Position numbers and translations under genes: made by a program | Source of the DNA: Xestospongia muta | Taxonomy: Eukaryota > Porifera > Demospongiae > Haplosclerida > Petrosiidae | Assembly (NCBI GenBank): GCA_963693285.1 | Contig: OY848923.1 | Location: forward strand, 6,032,920-6,096,919 | DNA: 64,000 bases | Direction of reading: 5' to 3' | Shown: one piece after another, positions 11,488 to 23,290 of the stretch | Layout: each line of letters opens with the position of its first letter | How positions within the stretch are numbered: the first letter of the stretch is position 1 | Notes under the pieces: model-generated | What the model saw: only the letters and a program-made list of their open reading frames with translations | Told to the model about the DNA's origin: nothing | Databases searched by the model: none

Positions 11488-13979
11488 GGATTTAGGAAGG
11501 TTTAAGGTGGGGTCTAGTAACAGCATAAAAGTATTGTAAAGTACTTTTGCTTTAAAATTCCATGCATTTATTGTACTTGAAGGTGACAAAGAGTTGAGCT
11601 CTAACTTGTTCAATGAAATCAATGCAAGAATTACAAATAGTTGTGGAAAGAAAGCTCGACTCACAAAATGACTTCTAAGACAGTCATGTAATAATTTACT
11701 GACTTCAGTGATAAGTCTATCCAATGTGACTATTGGAATTACACTAACATATCAGGTAACCTATACCTATCATATGTAATACTTTACTAATGTACTGTTA
11801 ATGTTGTATAAACTCATTTGAAGGAATGATGACAGTAAGAAAGAAGCTCTGTCTCTACAATGCTCACATTGAACATAAGTTAATATTGGAACAATGTGAA
11901 TCAAGACTTGTAGTCCTTGGAGAAGTCATCATACCAGTAGAGTCTATTTATGAAGTAGCAGCTCAAGGTTTATGGGGTGCAGGCAAATTTGTGTTCCTTG
12001 AAGGTAGCACACTTATCAGTGGAGTGTGTTATATATCAATATCCAGTTCTTCTGAGCTCAATAAACCAGTTATTGTTGAGTTAATGCATTGTGCTCACAT
12101 AACTGATGAGAGACAGACACTATGTCTACAGTTTGTTTCTGCTAAATTTGGTCCACCTGACTACCTACCAGGAGATTCCTTCTCCTCTGAATCTCAATAT
12201 GGCATTATATCTCTCAAGCAGTTCTCTTTATTATAGTACTTGCTATTAGTGGTGCTATAGTTGGTGGAGCAGCTGCTGTGGTCACTAGTGGTGTTGCCCT
12301 AGAAGCAGGAGGTGTTGTTGCTGGAGTGGTACAGGGGGATTGATTGGCCATGGTTTAGCTGACGCAGCTGTACATTGTCCTACAGAGGCTAAAAATAATT
12401 AATTTTTGTGTCTCAAAAATTAATTCATGTTTAGTTGATACTATTCCACTTCCTAATATTGATTATCAAGCTTATGTTTGTTACAAAAGTATTGGTCCAA
12501 AGACTTGGTACATGAACTTTACTGTTACCCAAGATATTGATTACTCCAAAGTAATATAATTCTGTGTATGTCCATTATATAATAATTGTCTCTAGCTTGT
12601 ACATGAACTGACATAAAGTGATAAGTTTGGGATAGAAAAGTCTAACTTTAGATTTCATTTGGCTACTAAGCCATCACAAGATTAGCAGAAACACAAATGG
12701 AAAGAGAAGAAATATTAATATTATCAGGATTTGATAAGAGTATGACCAAAGGTTGGAAAGTGAAACCTTAAATTATTCCATCTTTGGTAAGTGAACACTT
12801 CAATGTCATTTATTTATTTGTACATGACTTATAATTCCCATATTTTAGTGATTTTTTAGATCAGTAAAAGAGCTATTGATGACTTCAATCAGTCAAACAT
12901 TTGTGTGTTAATACATGGTGATCCTAACACTAAAGAAGAACTTGAGTGTCCTCTAACTATTGAAGGTATTGAACTCACTACTGCTGACAGTAGTCCACCT
13001 AAAATTGTCTAACCTAACACTCAATTAAGTAATCATAATAAATGATATTATGTTGATAGTAATAATGTACTGGTATATAACTTGAGTAGTTTGTTTCACT
13101 CTATACAATGATGTTAACACAACCTCTTATAACTACATATACTGTACATAGAATAATTATTATCATTAATCTCCTGATATATCACTAAACACATACTGGC
13201 TGTTTTGTAAGTTAGAAATCCAGAGAAGAGAAAAAGTAGATGAACCAGGTAACCAAGTTGACAATAATATTATACATCAGGCATCTGAGAACAACTATAT
13301 AGCTCATGTTAACATTATAACCAGTGAAAAGTGGATCGTGGCAAATGAGTTTATGATGTTATTTGTAACTATCTAATTGTAATTTATTTAATTTTTATAA
13401 TTACAACTTAACTTTTAACCTTTACCGAAATTAGCTGATAATACATAGAAATTAAACAATGTTAGATTTGACAATGTTTGTCACATCCAGTATGTATTCT
13501 TCATGTATAGCATGTTATATCCTCTCTGTTTTGGTCTGTATGGTAAACATCATAGCATTTTGTTTTATAGCAACATTAGCCTCAATTAGCAGCTAATAGC
13601 TGGATGTGTTTATTACAATATCTACCTTATATTGACTATATCAGTAACGACTATAGTTGGGGTTACCTACAATACCAGTATTACCTAGAATACATACTAT
13701 TTTTAACCCCTATAACACAGTTGTGATGTCACATGATGTCATACATGATGTCATCATAGGCAAGTTACACCAAGAACCACCCTATACTTGAGATACTAAT
13801 CATAATGATGTGTTATTGTGTGTGCTATATTTAATTATATATTGAACAATCCATAAATATTATGGAAGCAGAAGTAAAAGATGGCACAACATATGTGTCA
13901 AAATGTTCTGATGATTGTGGGAGTGGTTTATATTACTTCTTTATTGTTACTAGACCCCACCTTAAATCTTCCTAAACCC
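11488..13979. mobile_element. TIR-bounded segment carrying a captured ZU5 gene fragment
   Basis: A 35-bp inverted repeat (left 11488-11522, right 13945-13979; core TTTAAGGTGGGGTCTAGTAA) with two mismatches bounds 2.49 kb. Inside, in plus orientation, is a copy of exons 9-13 of K2. Positions 11523-11700 hold a non-K sequence whose plus-strand reading GDKELSSNLFNEINAR looks protein-like but ends at stops. No target duplication is obvious. It fits a Pack-type DNA element, or an inverted duplication that happens to lie between two element copies. Confidence 0.5.
11701..13011 (+). pseudogene. Inverted, decayed copy of the K2 ZU5 and post-ZU5 exons
   Basis: The copy runs opposite to K2. 11701-11754 matches the end of the K2 linker exon (CDYWNYTNI), 11826-12236 the ZU5 exon (SLISLKQFS region at its end), 12430-12560 exon 11 (DYQAYVCYKSIGPK), 12600-12780 exon 12, and 12860-13011 exon 13 (YPLTIEGIE equivalent). 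Stops interrupt it just after the ZU5 fold near 12234 and in exon 12 near 12690. Introns are retained, so the copy is DNA-mediated. No Kelch, Death or CARD exon accompanies it. Confidence 0.8.
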
Positions 13980-14238
13980 AAAATAATGTCATAATGTATG
14001 ATCAAAATAAATACATTATAATTTCAATTAGAGCATTTTGACATTATGAACAATTTTTGGTGTAAGAAATTATACTAACTTGACAATAACAACTAAACAT
14101 TATGATCATAATTGTGTTTATAGTGTGTAAAGTGTGTAAAAATTTTGTTTGCTAGTAAAATGAAAGCGATCTCTTTTTGCTATTTTACTTTCATGTAGCC
14201 AATTCTGAAACAATAAGAGTAATTATTAAAGTAAGCAT

Positions 14239-14567
14239 TTAATGTCTAATACCTTTATATTTTGACATTATTTTGTCAGCTAAGTCTTGTCGATTTAAAC
14301 CATCATCTCTCAAAATATCCAGAAAAATTGTGAAGGTGCTAGCATTGTGTTTGACATGATTCCTTAGATCATCAAGAATATAGTCAAGACGATCTGCACT
14401 AGTATCTCCTGTTTTCTTGTCTTTAACAATTTTGTAAACATCCTCGGAGATAACTTCTTTTGAATACAGTTTCCTTGCTAGGACAGCGGGGTCAATATTT
14501 GACTCAACAATAACATCAGTACATTGAACTAATGTCCTTCTATATATTTCACAGTTTAGAGTACCAT
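14239..14567 (-). CDS. K2 C-terminal CARD-like domain
   Basis: The terminal exon encodes about 108 residues: LVQCTDVIVESNIDPAVLAR, then LYSKEVISEDVYKIV, RLDYILDDLRNHV, FTIFLDILRDDGL and a final basic helix. The order 'L...L..iisee..e.I....R...Ll..l......f..fl..L' is that of CARDs, which recruit caspases or kinases by homotypic contact. It replaces the Death-type tail of K1, K4 and K5. The stop is at 14239-14241. A death-effector-type fold is the alternative. Confidence 0.65.
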
Positions 14568-17500
14568 CTAGAGTAAAGAAACAAAACATAAAGTTGATAT
14601 CATAGAATCTCGAATATAGGCAGGGTTCTCATATAAGCGTCTACTTATAAGCAAATATCAGCTTACTGTTCCAAACACTCAAATATAGGCACTCTTCATT
14701 AATAAGTATAATTAATAAAGACCAAACCAATTTGTAAATACGATATCCTCTAATAACACTAGAAAAACAAAAACTGTCATCGTCTGCCATTATATATGTT
14801 AATTATGCATACGTACCTACATGTGTGTGCAATGTCACGCTTTCAATAATTAATTTTTATGATGCTGTAAGACTAGATTTGCATACAAGCTTATCTTCAT
14901 GTACAAGTGCTTGTTTTGTTCCTGTGGGAATATAAGCGCATGTGCTTATATTCAATATTCTATGCTAGTAATATATTAGAAGAAAAGTTCATCTATAAAA
15001 GATGGTTTGTCTGACTATAAATAATTATGGCCATGTGAGATAAATGGGCTTGGTAATAGTAATGTAATCTTGGCATATAAGTTAATAATTTATCTCTTGA
15101 AACAAAAAATACCTGAAAAGTTTCATGTATTTGACTTACCAGTGACTGACTGTGAACCTTTGCTTTGATCTTCTACATGAGTAGGAAATGAGTCTAGAAA
15201 TATATAAACATAGTCATGAGACTAAGTTAATTTTGATACTTACTGTTTGTATAATCATCCAGTGATACATCAAGGACAATTTTAGGTAGATTGTGATTAG
15301 CTGGTGTTTGGCTTGTAATATCTGTGACTTCAATACCTTCAATAGTTAGAGGATACTGTAGTTGTTCTTCAAAGTCACTTGTGTTAGGATGAGCACATAT
15401 CAGTATGGGAATATATGGAGGACTAGCACTCTTTGATTGATTATAATCATCAACATCTCTTCTGTTGATCTATAAATAAAATAAATATCATAATTATTTT
15501 GATTATAACATTACATTGTTCACTTACTAAAGGAGGTATACGTAGAGGTTGTACTCTCCAACCTGCAGTCATGACACCATCAGCAGGGAATCCTGAAAGT
15601 TTTAACATCATTTCTGCATAACTCTCCCTCTCAGCTGTTTCCTCTCTTAGTGTGTTAGGGGAAAAACGAAATCGAAAATGAGAATGCTTTTCTCCAAAAT
15701 CAGCACTAGATGACAAATCTTGAAGGCACTATAAATGCAGTGTGTGTAGTTAGACATACATTTAAAATAATTTTATTACCTTTGAATACTGGGTATCTTG
15801 TGTAATAGCTAAATTCATATGCCATTTCTTAGGACCCATACTTTTATAGAAGATATAAGCTTGATAGTAACAGTTGGGATATTTGACACCATCACTTACT
15901 ATTATCAGAATAATTAATTATTGAAATATAATTAATCCTTTCTTACCAAGACCTCCTACAAGGTGTGCTACTAAAGCAGCACCACCCACAATAGCAGCTG
16001 CACCACCTCCAATCACAGCTCCACCCACAGCACCACCAACTGCAGCAGCTGCACCACCAGCAATAATGAGTACTATAGCCAGCAATGAGAACTGTTTGAG
16101 AGATATGGTGCCACATTGAGACTCAGAGGAGAATGATCCTCCTGGTAGGTAGTCAAACTTAAAGGGTGGACCAGATTTAGCAGCAACAAAATGTAGATAC
16201 CGTGTCTGTCTCTCATCAGTTATATGAGCACAATGCATTAACTCAACAGTAACTGGTTTGTTGAGCTCAGAGGAACTGGATATTGATATATAACACACTC
16301 CACTGATAAGTGTGCTACCTTCAGGGAACACAAATTTGCCCACACCCCATAAACCTTGAGCAGCTACTTCATAAATAGACTCTAATGGTATGATGACTTC
16401 TCCAGGGATGACAAGTCTTAATCCACATTGTTCCAATATTAACTCATGTTCACTGTAAGCATTGTGGAGACAGAGCTTCTTTCCTACTGTCACCATTCCT
16501 TCAAATGAGTCTATACAACATTAACAGTACATTAGTAAAGTACTACATATGATAGGTATAGGTTACCTGATATGTTAGTGTAATTCCAATAGTCACATTG
16601 GATAGACTTATCATTGAAGTCAGTAGAGACTTGTATCTTGTCTTGTAGATCAAGTAAACCTAATGATAAGTCATATTTATGTTCAAATCATATCAAGACA
16701 GTTATTGTGTTTAATTTAGTGTATCTCTTTGCTATTACTAAGGAGATAGTACTTGCTACACATTCACCAATCCATCCATAAATAGATTCATCTATTCATC
16801 CATCTGTCCACCTTTCATTCATCCATCAATCCACTCATAAAGTACATGTACATGTATAAGCTCTTACCAGGAATGACATGTTTCATGTCAAGATGAAGTA
16901 GAGCTTCTTCAAGTTGTGTCAATGTACCTCCTTTTAGAGACCATTCCTCTAACAGGTACTTCATTTGTTCTGTACAATCTCCTTTAGTTCTGATATTAGT
17001 CAGTACAGACTGATCTATATTAAGTTGAAGACCCAGTTGTTCCCAATACACTTGTACTGGTTGTAAAAGAACAGCCAGTTTGGGAAGATAACTGACAACA
17101 TCTGGTGTGATATATAAAATAATGTAATCAACTGTTAATTACAATAATAACTAGTACCTGTAGTCTTTTGAGAACTCCTGAGCTGTTGAGTAGATTGCTC
17201 TAGTTGTTTTTGTAGCATTACTATGGTTTCTGCATTCTTGTGAAGTTTACGATTTAGTTGAGCTATAAAGCTATCCTTGTCTTTTACTAGATCATGTAGT
17301 TGTTGTAAGTCATGATGATCACTGGTAGTTGAGACTATAGTATAATGAAATGATTGAATTAACACAATAACAACATTCATCCATCAACATGAATTGACTA
17401 TCCTTTGTTTTGTCCATTTATTTATTTAATCATTCATCCATTTCTTCATTCATTTATCCATTCTTTAATTCCATGTATCCTTTCATCAAACTGTCCATCC

Positions 17501-20500
17501 ATCCTTTCATTTATCTGATCTATTCATCCTACCTTGTTGAGATTCAATGTCTAATAGTCTCTCTTGAAGACTCTTTAAGTTTTCTTGTGCTACTAGTAGT
17601 TCCTTACAATAGTTGAATTGAAGTTCTTTCTCTTGTGAACTTCCTTCCCTTTCATCTTTTTCTGATTTCTTCTGAGGTCTTCTCTCATCATATACTGCCT
17701 TGATAACACTTAGTGCATTAGAGTCTAGTACAAACCCTACTGTCCATTGACCATCATTGAGGACTATATGAGAGAACACAACAGTACTAATGTCAATATA
17801 CAATGTAGTACTACTAGTATAACATATATGATAGTAATAAGACTATACTATGTAGTAGATAACAAGGTCACCTGTGATGTAGTAGATAACAAGGTCACCT
17901 GTTATGTAACAGTACATGTATTATACACTACATGTAACATTACCCATACTTACATGATGTACATGTAATAGTAACTAAAACATATAAAAAATACTACACA
18001 TGTAGTCACAAATGTATACACACAATGTTAGTAATACTACCAGTTTGATGTAGACTGGATTGAATGTACACACATTAAAGGAAATATTAGTGGTTATCAT
18101 TAAATAAATACTTACTACATCAAATATCTATATTTTGTGGGAGTTAAATAGATGTGGACATTAGGCAATACATTTCTATTTGTATACATTCAACAGAACT
18201 ATTATAACTATATGTGTATATACATGTATGTAGTTCTTATGATATATAATATCAAGCCAACATTGACCATACCTACTAACAGTACTACAGAGGTAAAGTT
18301 CACAGGAGAAGATCGTAGTTTGTAATATATTCCCATATGATAACAACCTCTACCACACCCCCTTAATAACCTATATACAATATCTAGTGTGTCTTATGTT
18401 ACATGTAGTCAATGTAGTTATATCTATATTGTATGTGTAATGACTTATTTACCTAGTTCAAATAACATTGTTATATTGGGATCTGTGACGTTTGCACCTT
18501 GATGTTGTAGTGCACCTCCTATAACTATTAACCACACACAATGTGGTCCCATGATAAATGATGATAGAGAGTGGCCTTCTCTCTCAGTGACAGAGTCAGG
18601 TAAATTAATCTGTAGTATGTAGAGACATAAATATTATTACATCATTTATATGTCTATACAGATTGGAGAGCTATATTACAGTAATAGTTATTGGTATGAT
18701 ATTAAAACTGACAATTACTTGGTAACTTGTTACAAAGAGATATAAATCATTACAAATGTTAACTCACAAAGTAATATGGTTTAAATATTATTTTCATTCA
18801 TATTACCATTTATACAGTATCTTACTCTAACATGTTCTACTCAGTTTGTTTCCTTTGTTAAAGGCATTCCTAGTGAGCACTGCAAACAAGTCATAATTGT
18901 GGTTCAAGTGAACCCACCTACATAAGACCACAATGTCCTAAGGTCATTTAGTTAATTTTATAATCTCTAGTTTAAGTAAACTATAATTTGTACAAAGGTA
19001 ATAATTATGATAACAATAAAGATAACAACATATTATAGTATATCAGTAGTAAATGGATATGATTTATTATACTTCTAAATATATGGACAGTTACATGTAC
19101 TAACTTAGTAACTATCATTGTACAATAAATTAGAGGTAATATGGTATATTATCAATGACATACCTTTGTCCATGACTTCTCATTAATATCAAGTATCCAA
19201 CAGTCCTTTATTGTTTTTTTTGCCTTATCCAGTCCACTTATCATTACTAGTATAGGTGATATTGATCCTGTGATGATACTGGCAGCATGATTTCCTCTTT
19301 CTTCTGGCCACTGTACTACTGGGTCAGGTTTAGCTATAGTCTGCCAGTGCTAGATAGACAAATGAACTCAACTAACACTCATTATATAACATCTTACTAG
19401 ACAGTGTATGAATGATAATATAACTTACCACTGTATGGTTGATAATATCCAGTATATAGAGTGTATTAGATAATGTGCCTTCTACTATACCACCAAAGAT
19501 GATTGCTCTTGTATTGTTTACTGCTTCCATAACAAAGGTACCATTAGGTGGTATACACTGTCCGATAATCTCAGGTATGATCCATTGACCTAAAAGGAGA
19601 ACACACTTATCATTATATTTGTATCATAATAGTAGTTGGTAATCCATCATGACACAATGATCAGTAAAATGTATTAGTACATGTCAGGCAGTCCTATAAA
19701 TGTTTGGACCATATTAAATCTCTATATGTAATTGTATATTATATATGTCCACTTTAACAAATTTAATAAATTGTTACATGTTACTTTCAAGAGCAAGAAA
19801 ATTAAATCATGTTCTATAACCACTGACACATGGCAACCAATTCAATTTTATTAACTAGTGCTATAACAATGGATGTGACTGATAGTACTCATTAACTTGC
19901 TTCTTTGCTTATAGTTCTATAGCTAACAGTAGTTGATATTCAATTAAAATCTTATATTAATTATAACAATAATCAAATTATAGAACCAATCTATCAAACT
20001 TAGTAATGACCTTTAATAATTACTGAATTATAAACTACAATATAATGTTATGATAATAGAATATACTAATATATTATTATTTTAATTTATATGTACTACA
20101 GTTATATAATGTTAGTACTTAATATAACTAGTACAAAGAACATATAATAATACATCATATAATAATTACATGTAGTGACACTGACTGTAATAAGTGATAT
20201 CTGATAGTATAATATGATATATTAATGTTATTACCTGTTGTAAGGTCATAGATATTTTGTTCATTAGTACATACTCCACCATAGGGTAACTTATAATATT
20301 GAGCTTGTGGTAACTGTATAGAGGGTTGGGGTCCAATACCTCCAATAACTAAAATAAAATGATGTCCTGTTTGTTCACTTGACATAATACCACCACTGGC
20401 TCTTCTCATCACTGTTATACTGTCATTGGTAGGTTGTAGTTGGGTCCAGGTGAGGGTAGAAATATCTAACTCATTGAGACTGTTATGATAGCAGATATCA

Positions 20501-21093
20501 TGACGACACCAACCACCAAAATAATAAATTTTGTCATTTATTGAAGTACATAAGTACCCTTGAACCCCTAGAGGGGGATCACCGTTGGTTGGTCTGGAGT
20601 TCCATATGCCAGAGGTAATGTTGAATATTGCAATCTGTGATGTTAGTCTTCTCTTCTCATCATTATTGTGTACTGAAGGTACTTCATTCCCACCCCACAG
20701 GTACAGGTTATCTCCTATCACTTGAGTTCTATGATTAACTCTTCTTTTAAGTTTGTATTGTCCTGTAGAGAAGTATATGTACCATATATTGTGATCAGGT
20801 TACAGTATATAAGGTAATATACCTACAGTATGTCATCATATCTACTACAAGACTTGTACAAAGGCTATACTAATTATATACTTGACATATACTTCACAAA
20901 CCTAACCCTCATCTTCTACTATATATTATAATACATGTAGTCCATACATTATACTAGTCTCACTAGTCAGACACTCACTGTAGAGAAAGAGGGTCTAGTT
21001 AGTGAGACTACATAATACCTACAAGTGTAGATATTGTACTACTACTAATTAAGGTAGTACATGACATCTAGTAACATTACCTGAAGTAGCCAT
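14239..21093 (-). CDS. K2: Kelch-coiled coil-Death-ZU5-glycine zipper-CARD gene
   Basis: Exons: 21081-21093, 20235-20762, 19429-19589, 19164-19349, 18453-18609, 17533-17813, 17158-17334, 16868-17101, 16567-16659, 15947-16510, 15780-15898, 15528-15728, 15244-15469, 15140-15193, 14239-14567; about 1,100 residues. All exons are open. Start: ATGGCTACTTCAG plus GACAATAC gives MATSGQY in phase. The order is propeller, coiled coil, first Death domain, ZU5, a Gly/Ala-rich hydrophobic stretch, a beta-rich region, and a CARD. The donor after the last Kelch exon is altered relative to K1, K3 and K4 and leaves a one-base phase mismatch, so splicing there is uncertain. A cytoplasmic receptor/adaptor role in innate or stress signalling is inferred from the domains alone. 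Confidence 0.75.
14568..15139. other. K2 intron with short palindromes, no gene
   Basis: The intron between the linker exon and the CARD exon contains GAATATAAGC and its reverse complement separated by six bases (14928-14953), and several variants of 'ATATAAGC'. It may be a decayed MITE. No reading frame of note. Confidence 0.4.
15140..15898 (-). CDS. K2 post-ZU5 region (UPA position)
   Basis: Exons 15780-15898 (YYQAYIFYKSMGPKKW), 15528-15728 (SHFRFRFSPNTLREE...GWRVQPLRIPP), 15244-15469 (PLTIEGIEVTDI) and 15140-15193 (a short Ser-rich linker) encode alternating beta-strand-like sequence. Position and length correspond to the UPA-like region of K1/K3/K5, but the sequence is distinct from theirs apart from shared motifs such as GW..P near the middle. 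UPA is a positional guess. Confidence 0.55.
15947..16510 (-). CDS. K2 ZU5 domain followed by a glycine-zipper hydrophobic segment
   Basis: The exon encodes about 188 residues. The first 145 form a ZU5 domain (GLRLVIPGEVIIP as the opening strands, then GKFVFPEGSTLISGV and PVTVELMHCAH). It ends KQFSLLAIVLII and continues into a roughly 35-residue stretch made almost only of Gly, Ala, Val and Ile with GG..G spacing (GGAVGGAVIGGG), then HLVGGLG. In K1, K3 and K5 this position holds the unrelated sequence AIVKAVLRPIKWLLGY. Glycine-zipper helices pack tightly in membranes and in pore-forming proteins; membrane insertion here is inference. Confidence 0.75.
16868..17101 (-). CDS. K2 first Death-like domain exon
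   Basis: A 234-nt exon, 78 residues, with YLPKLAVLLQPV at helix 1 and YLLEEWSLKGGTLTQLEEAL over helices 3-5. It is nearly identical to K1 and K3. Death-domain assignment rests on the helix pattern and on its position before ZU5; the neighbouring 93-nt linker exon (16567-16659) contains CDYWNYTN and is specific to K2 and its captured copy. Confidence 0.7.
17158..17813 (-). CDS. K2 coiled-coil module
   Basis: Two exons: 17533-17813 (TDISTVVFSH-like start, a Lys/Glu-rich centre KKSEKDEREG, then LKSLQERLLDIESQQ) and 17158-17334 (HHDLQQLHDLVKDKDSF followed by LQKQLEQS heptads). K2 lacks the 78-nt exon and the amplified 153-nt exons of K1, so this is the short form of the stalk. Confidence 0.75.
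18453..21093 (-). CDS. K2 Kelch propeller exons (intact)
   Basis: Five exons carry six Kelch blades: GDNLYLWGG, DKIYYFGGW, HFILVIGGIG, TRAIIFGG, PILVMISG and CVWLIVIGG. Exon lengths (13, 528, 161, 186 nt) equal those of K3 and agree in phase. No signal peptide precedes the propeller, so a cytosolic location is likely. Kelch propellers bind proteins or, in oxidases, sugars; the ligand cannot be told from the sequence. Introns 20763-21080 and 19590-20234 contain no recognised element. Confidence 0.8.
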
Positions 21094-21539
21094 TTACCAA
21101 TAAAAAGGTCAGCGAAAGAATATCTGGAGGAGTCAGTTTCATGTCAGTGATGTCACGCAAAATTGGACCGGGGAAAATGTGACCCCGGGTCTAATTTTGT
21201 TACGGCAAATCCGGACCCCCGTTGCCAAATAGATCATCTACACACGTTCTATTTACCACGCGATTCTTATTAGAGAGTAATCGATGATTATAGCGTTGAA
21301 GATATTAAGTTATTCGATAGTGCATTTCTCTACATAGCTCAATTTCAATATCCTATTGGATGTAGCGATGCTCCCAAGAGAGTTATTAGAAAGAAAGCTG
21401 GGATGTCTATACATAATATGTGATGGAGTGATGTTTTTTTCAAGAAGAAAATGGGTAAGGTAATGATGAAGTGAAGTGTTTTGTTGATTTACAATATTGA
21501 TGTTTAAAGATAGTTGAGTTTTGATTTATAAGAACAAGA

Positions 21540-21690
21540 GAAGAACAGTTAGATATTATACTTAAAGCATGTCACATTGATCCAACTGCTGATCACATGG
21601 ATAAAAAAAAACTATTGGAAGGACTACAGAGTGCTTTATGTGGTCTGGAATAGTCAGAGATGCAATGAAAATGGTAATATTATATAACTA
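21540..21690 (+). pseudogene. Integrase zinc-finger relic (H2C2 type)
   Basis: A short reading containing IILKACHIDPTADHMDKKKL resembles the HHCC zinc-binding region of retroelement/Ginger integrases ('HxDPTAGHxGxxKT'). It is broken by a stop near 21650 and has no catalytic core nearby. Surroundings 21160-22340, upstream of K2, replace the K promoter block seen elsewhere and hold no intact gene; a (GT)n run is at 22328-22350. Confidence 0.45.
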
Positions 21691-23084
21691 TAAACTAGCT
21701 ATGTAAGTGATCCTGTGACAAATGTTAATATAGGTGTCATTTAAGGACATTTCATTCTGTTTCTAGATATCTGTCCATAAGAGTTGTTGTTGGAATACCA
21801 TATTGCATGGCAGTTCTCCTAATGGACAGTCCTTTATATATAACATCTTCATATGCAGAAAACAGCTTTTTCTTGTTATATATAGTTCTTGTACTTCATT
21901 GGTCTACTACTGCATTCGTTGTGTGAAGGAAGTTGACTCAGGCTATGACCAGGACAGTACACTCGCTCTCTTAGAGGCCTGCTTCGTAGACTAAGAATCA
22001 TGCCTATTTTGTAATTATAATACAGCATAGCAAAGAAACAGGCAAGAGAAAACGTGATAGATTTTCTGGGCGTGTCCTCTCCGTTTGTAGCGCTATGCTG
22101 TGAGCACTGCACTCGCTCGTAACATTTGAATTTCACTGTACAGAAAGTACAAGGACACAACATGTCTAGGCTTACAATAAATCCATCTCATGCTTTTGCT
22201 GTGTGAAGAAAACCGAGGGAATCGAAAACTTATGCTAATTAACCGAACATATCTGCGTTCGAAATTTTTACTTTTTAATTTATTATTAACCTCGCTGTGC
22301 GTGGGCGCATAGCGAGGGATCTGTAGTCTGTTTGTGTGTGTGTGTGTGTGTGGCTGCATAGATAATAGAGATGGAGGAGGGATTGGAAACGCAATACATA
22401 CGTAATATAAAGTACACGGCAGATGCTCGACACGGTCACGTGATCCACAAATTATAGTCTGATTGTTTGCTGAGGTCAGTATTTTGGGAATACACGTGAA
22501 AGATTTGTGAAGCTCAGCATTTTCTATGGTTAAAGAGAAGAAGTGAAGTTATTGTAATTTGTAAGTATTCTAAGATGTCTGGATTAAAGGTTTTTAGTAT
22601 AATTTACAAAAACACAACTGAAAGAGCTCGATCGTGCTGTTTGTGGGATTTTAACGTGGGCTATGGAATAGAGATGTCAGAAAAAAGAACATAGTGGTTT
22701 ACAGTTATATTGTTTTTAAAGATTAGATATAAGTTTGGTTGATGTTTGTGTTTATTATTTGGAGGGAGTCCTCTAGAGGTTCACTAAAATATGTGGAATT
22801 TTTACTTGACTTACGTATGGCATGAGTACTTAGGGTTGATATCACCTATTTGTTTACTAACATAAAGTGCTTCAATTGAATTTAGATTTGTCTAATACTT
22901 GTAGGTTATCAAAATGGGTCGTAAACTCAGATTGGGTCGTTTGCCAAAGAATTATGAAAAAAAACGAAAAGGTCAAAGATGTGTTGGAAGACCTTCTAAA
23001 ATAAAAAAAAGCAAGTACATTTGATGATAGAGAGACTACTCAAACAATGGTAGTGAGACTTTCAATCAGATACTTTTCTCTATG

Positions 23085-23290
23085 GTGGTTGTGAGACTTC
23101 TCGATCCAGTAGTGATGAGACTTCTCGATATGGTAATGGTGAGACTTCTCGATCCAGTAGTGATGAGACTTCTCGATCCAGTAGTGATGAGACTTCTCGA
23201 TATGGTAATGGTGAGACTTCTCGATCCAGTATTGATGACGTGTCTCAATACCGATATGGTGATGGTGAGACTTCTCGATCTAGTAGTGAG
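23085..23290 (+). repeat. Short coding tandem repeat in the transposase N-terminal part
   Basis: GGTGAGACTTCTCGAT and relatives recur with 24-bp spacing, alternating 'CCAGTAGTGAT' and 'ATGGTAATGGT' linkers, and pass into a degenerate Gly/Ser/Thr-rich repeat up to 23470. The plus-strand reading is GETSRSSSDETSR-like. It looks like a replication-slippage expansion in a disordered linker. Confidence 0.75.

Noticed and set aside
21803..21994. 63-residue plus-strand frame as a gene upstream of K2
   Set aside because: No domain, no repeat in the family and located in a transposon-rich stretch; treated as noise.
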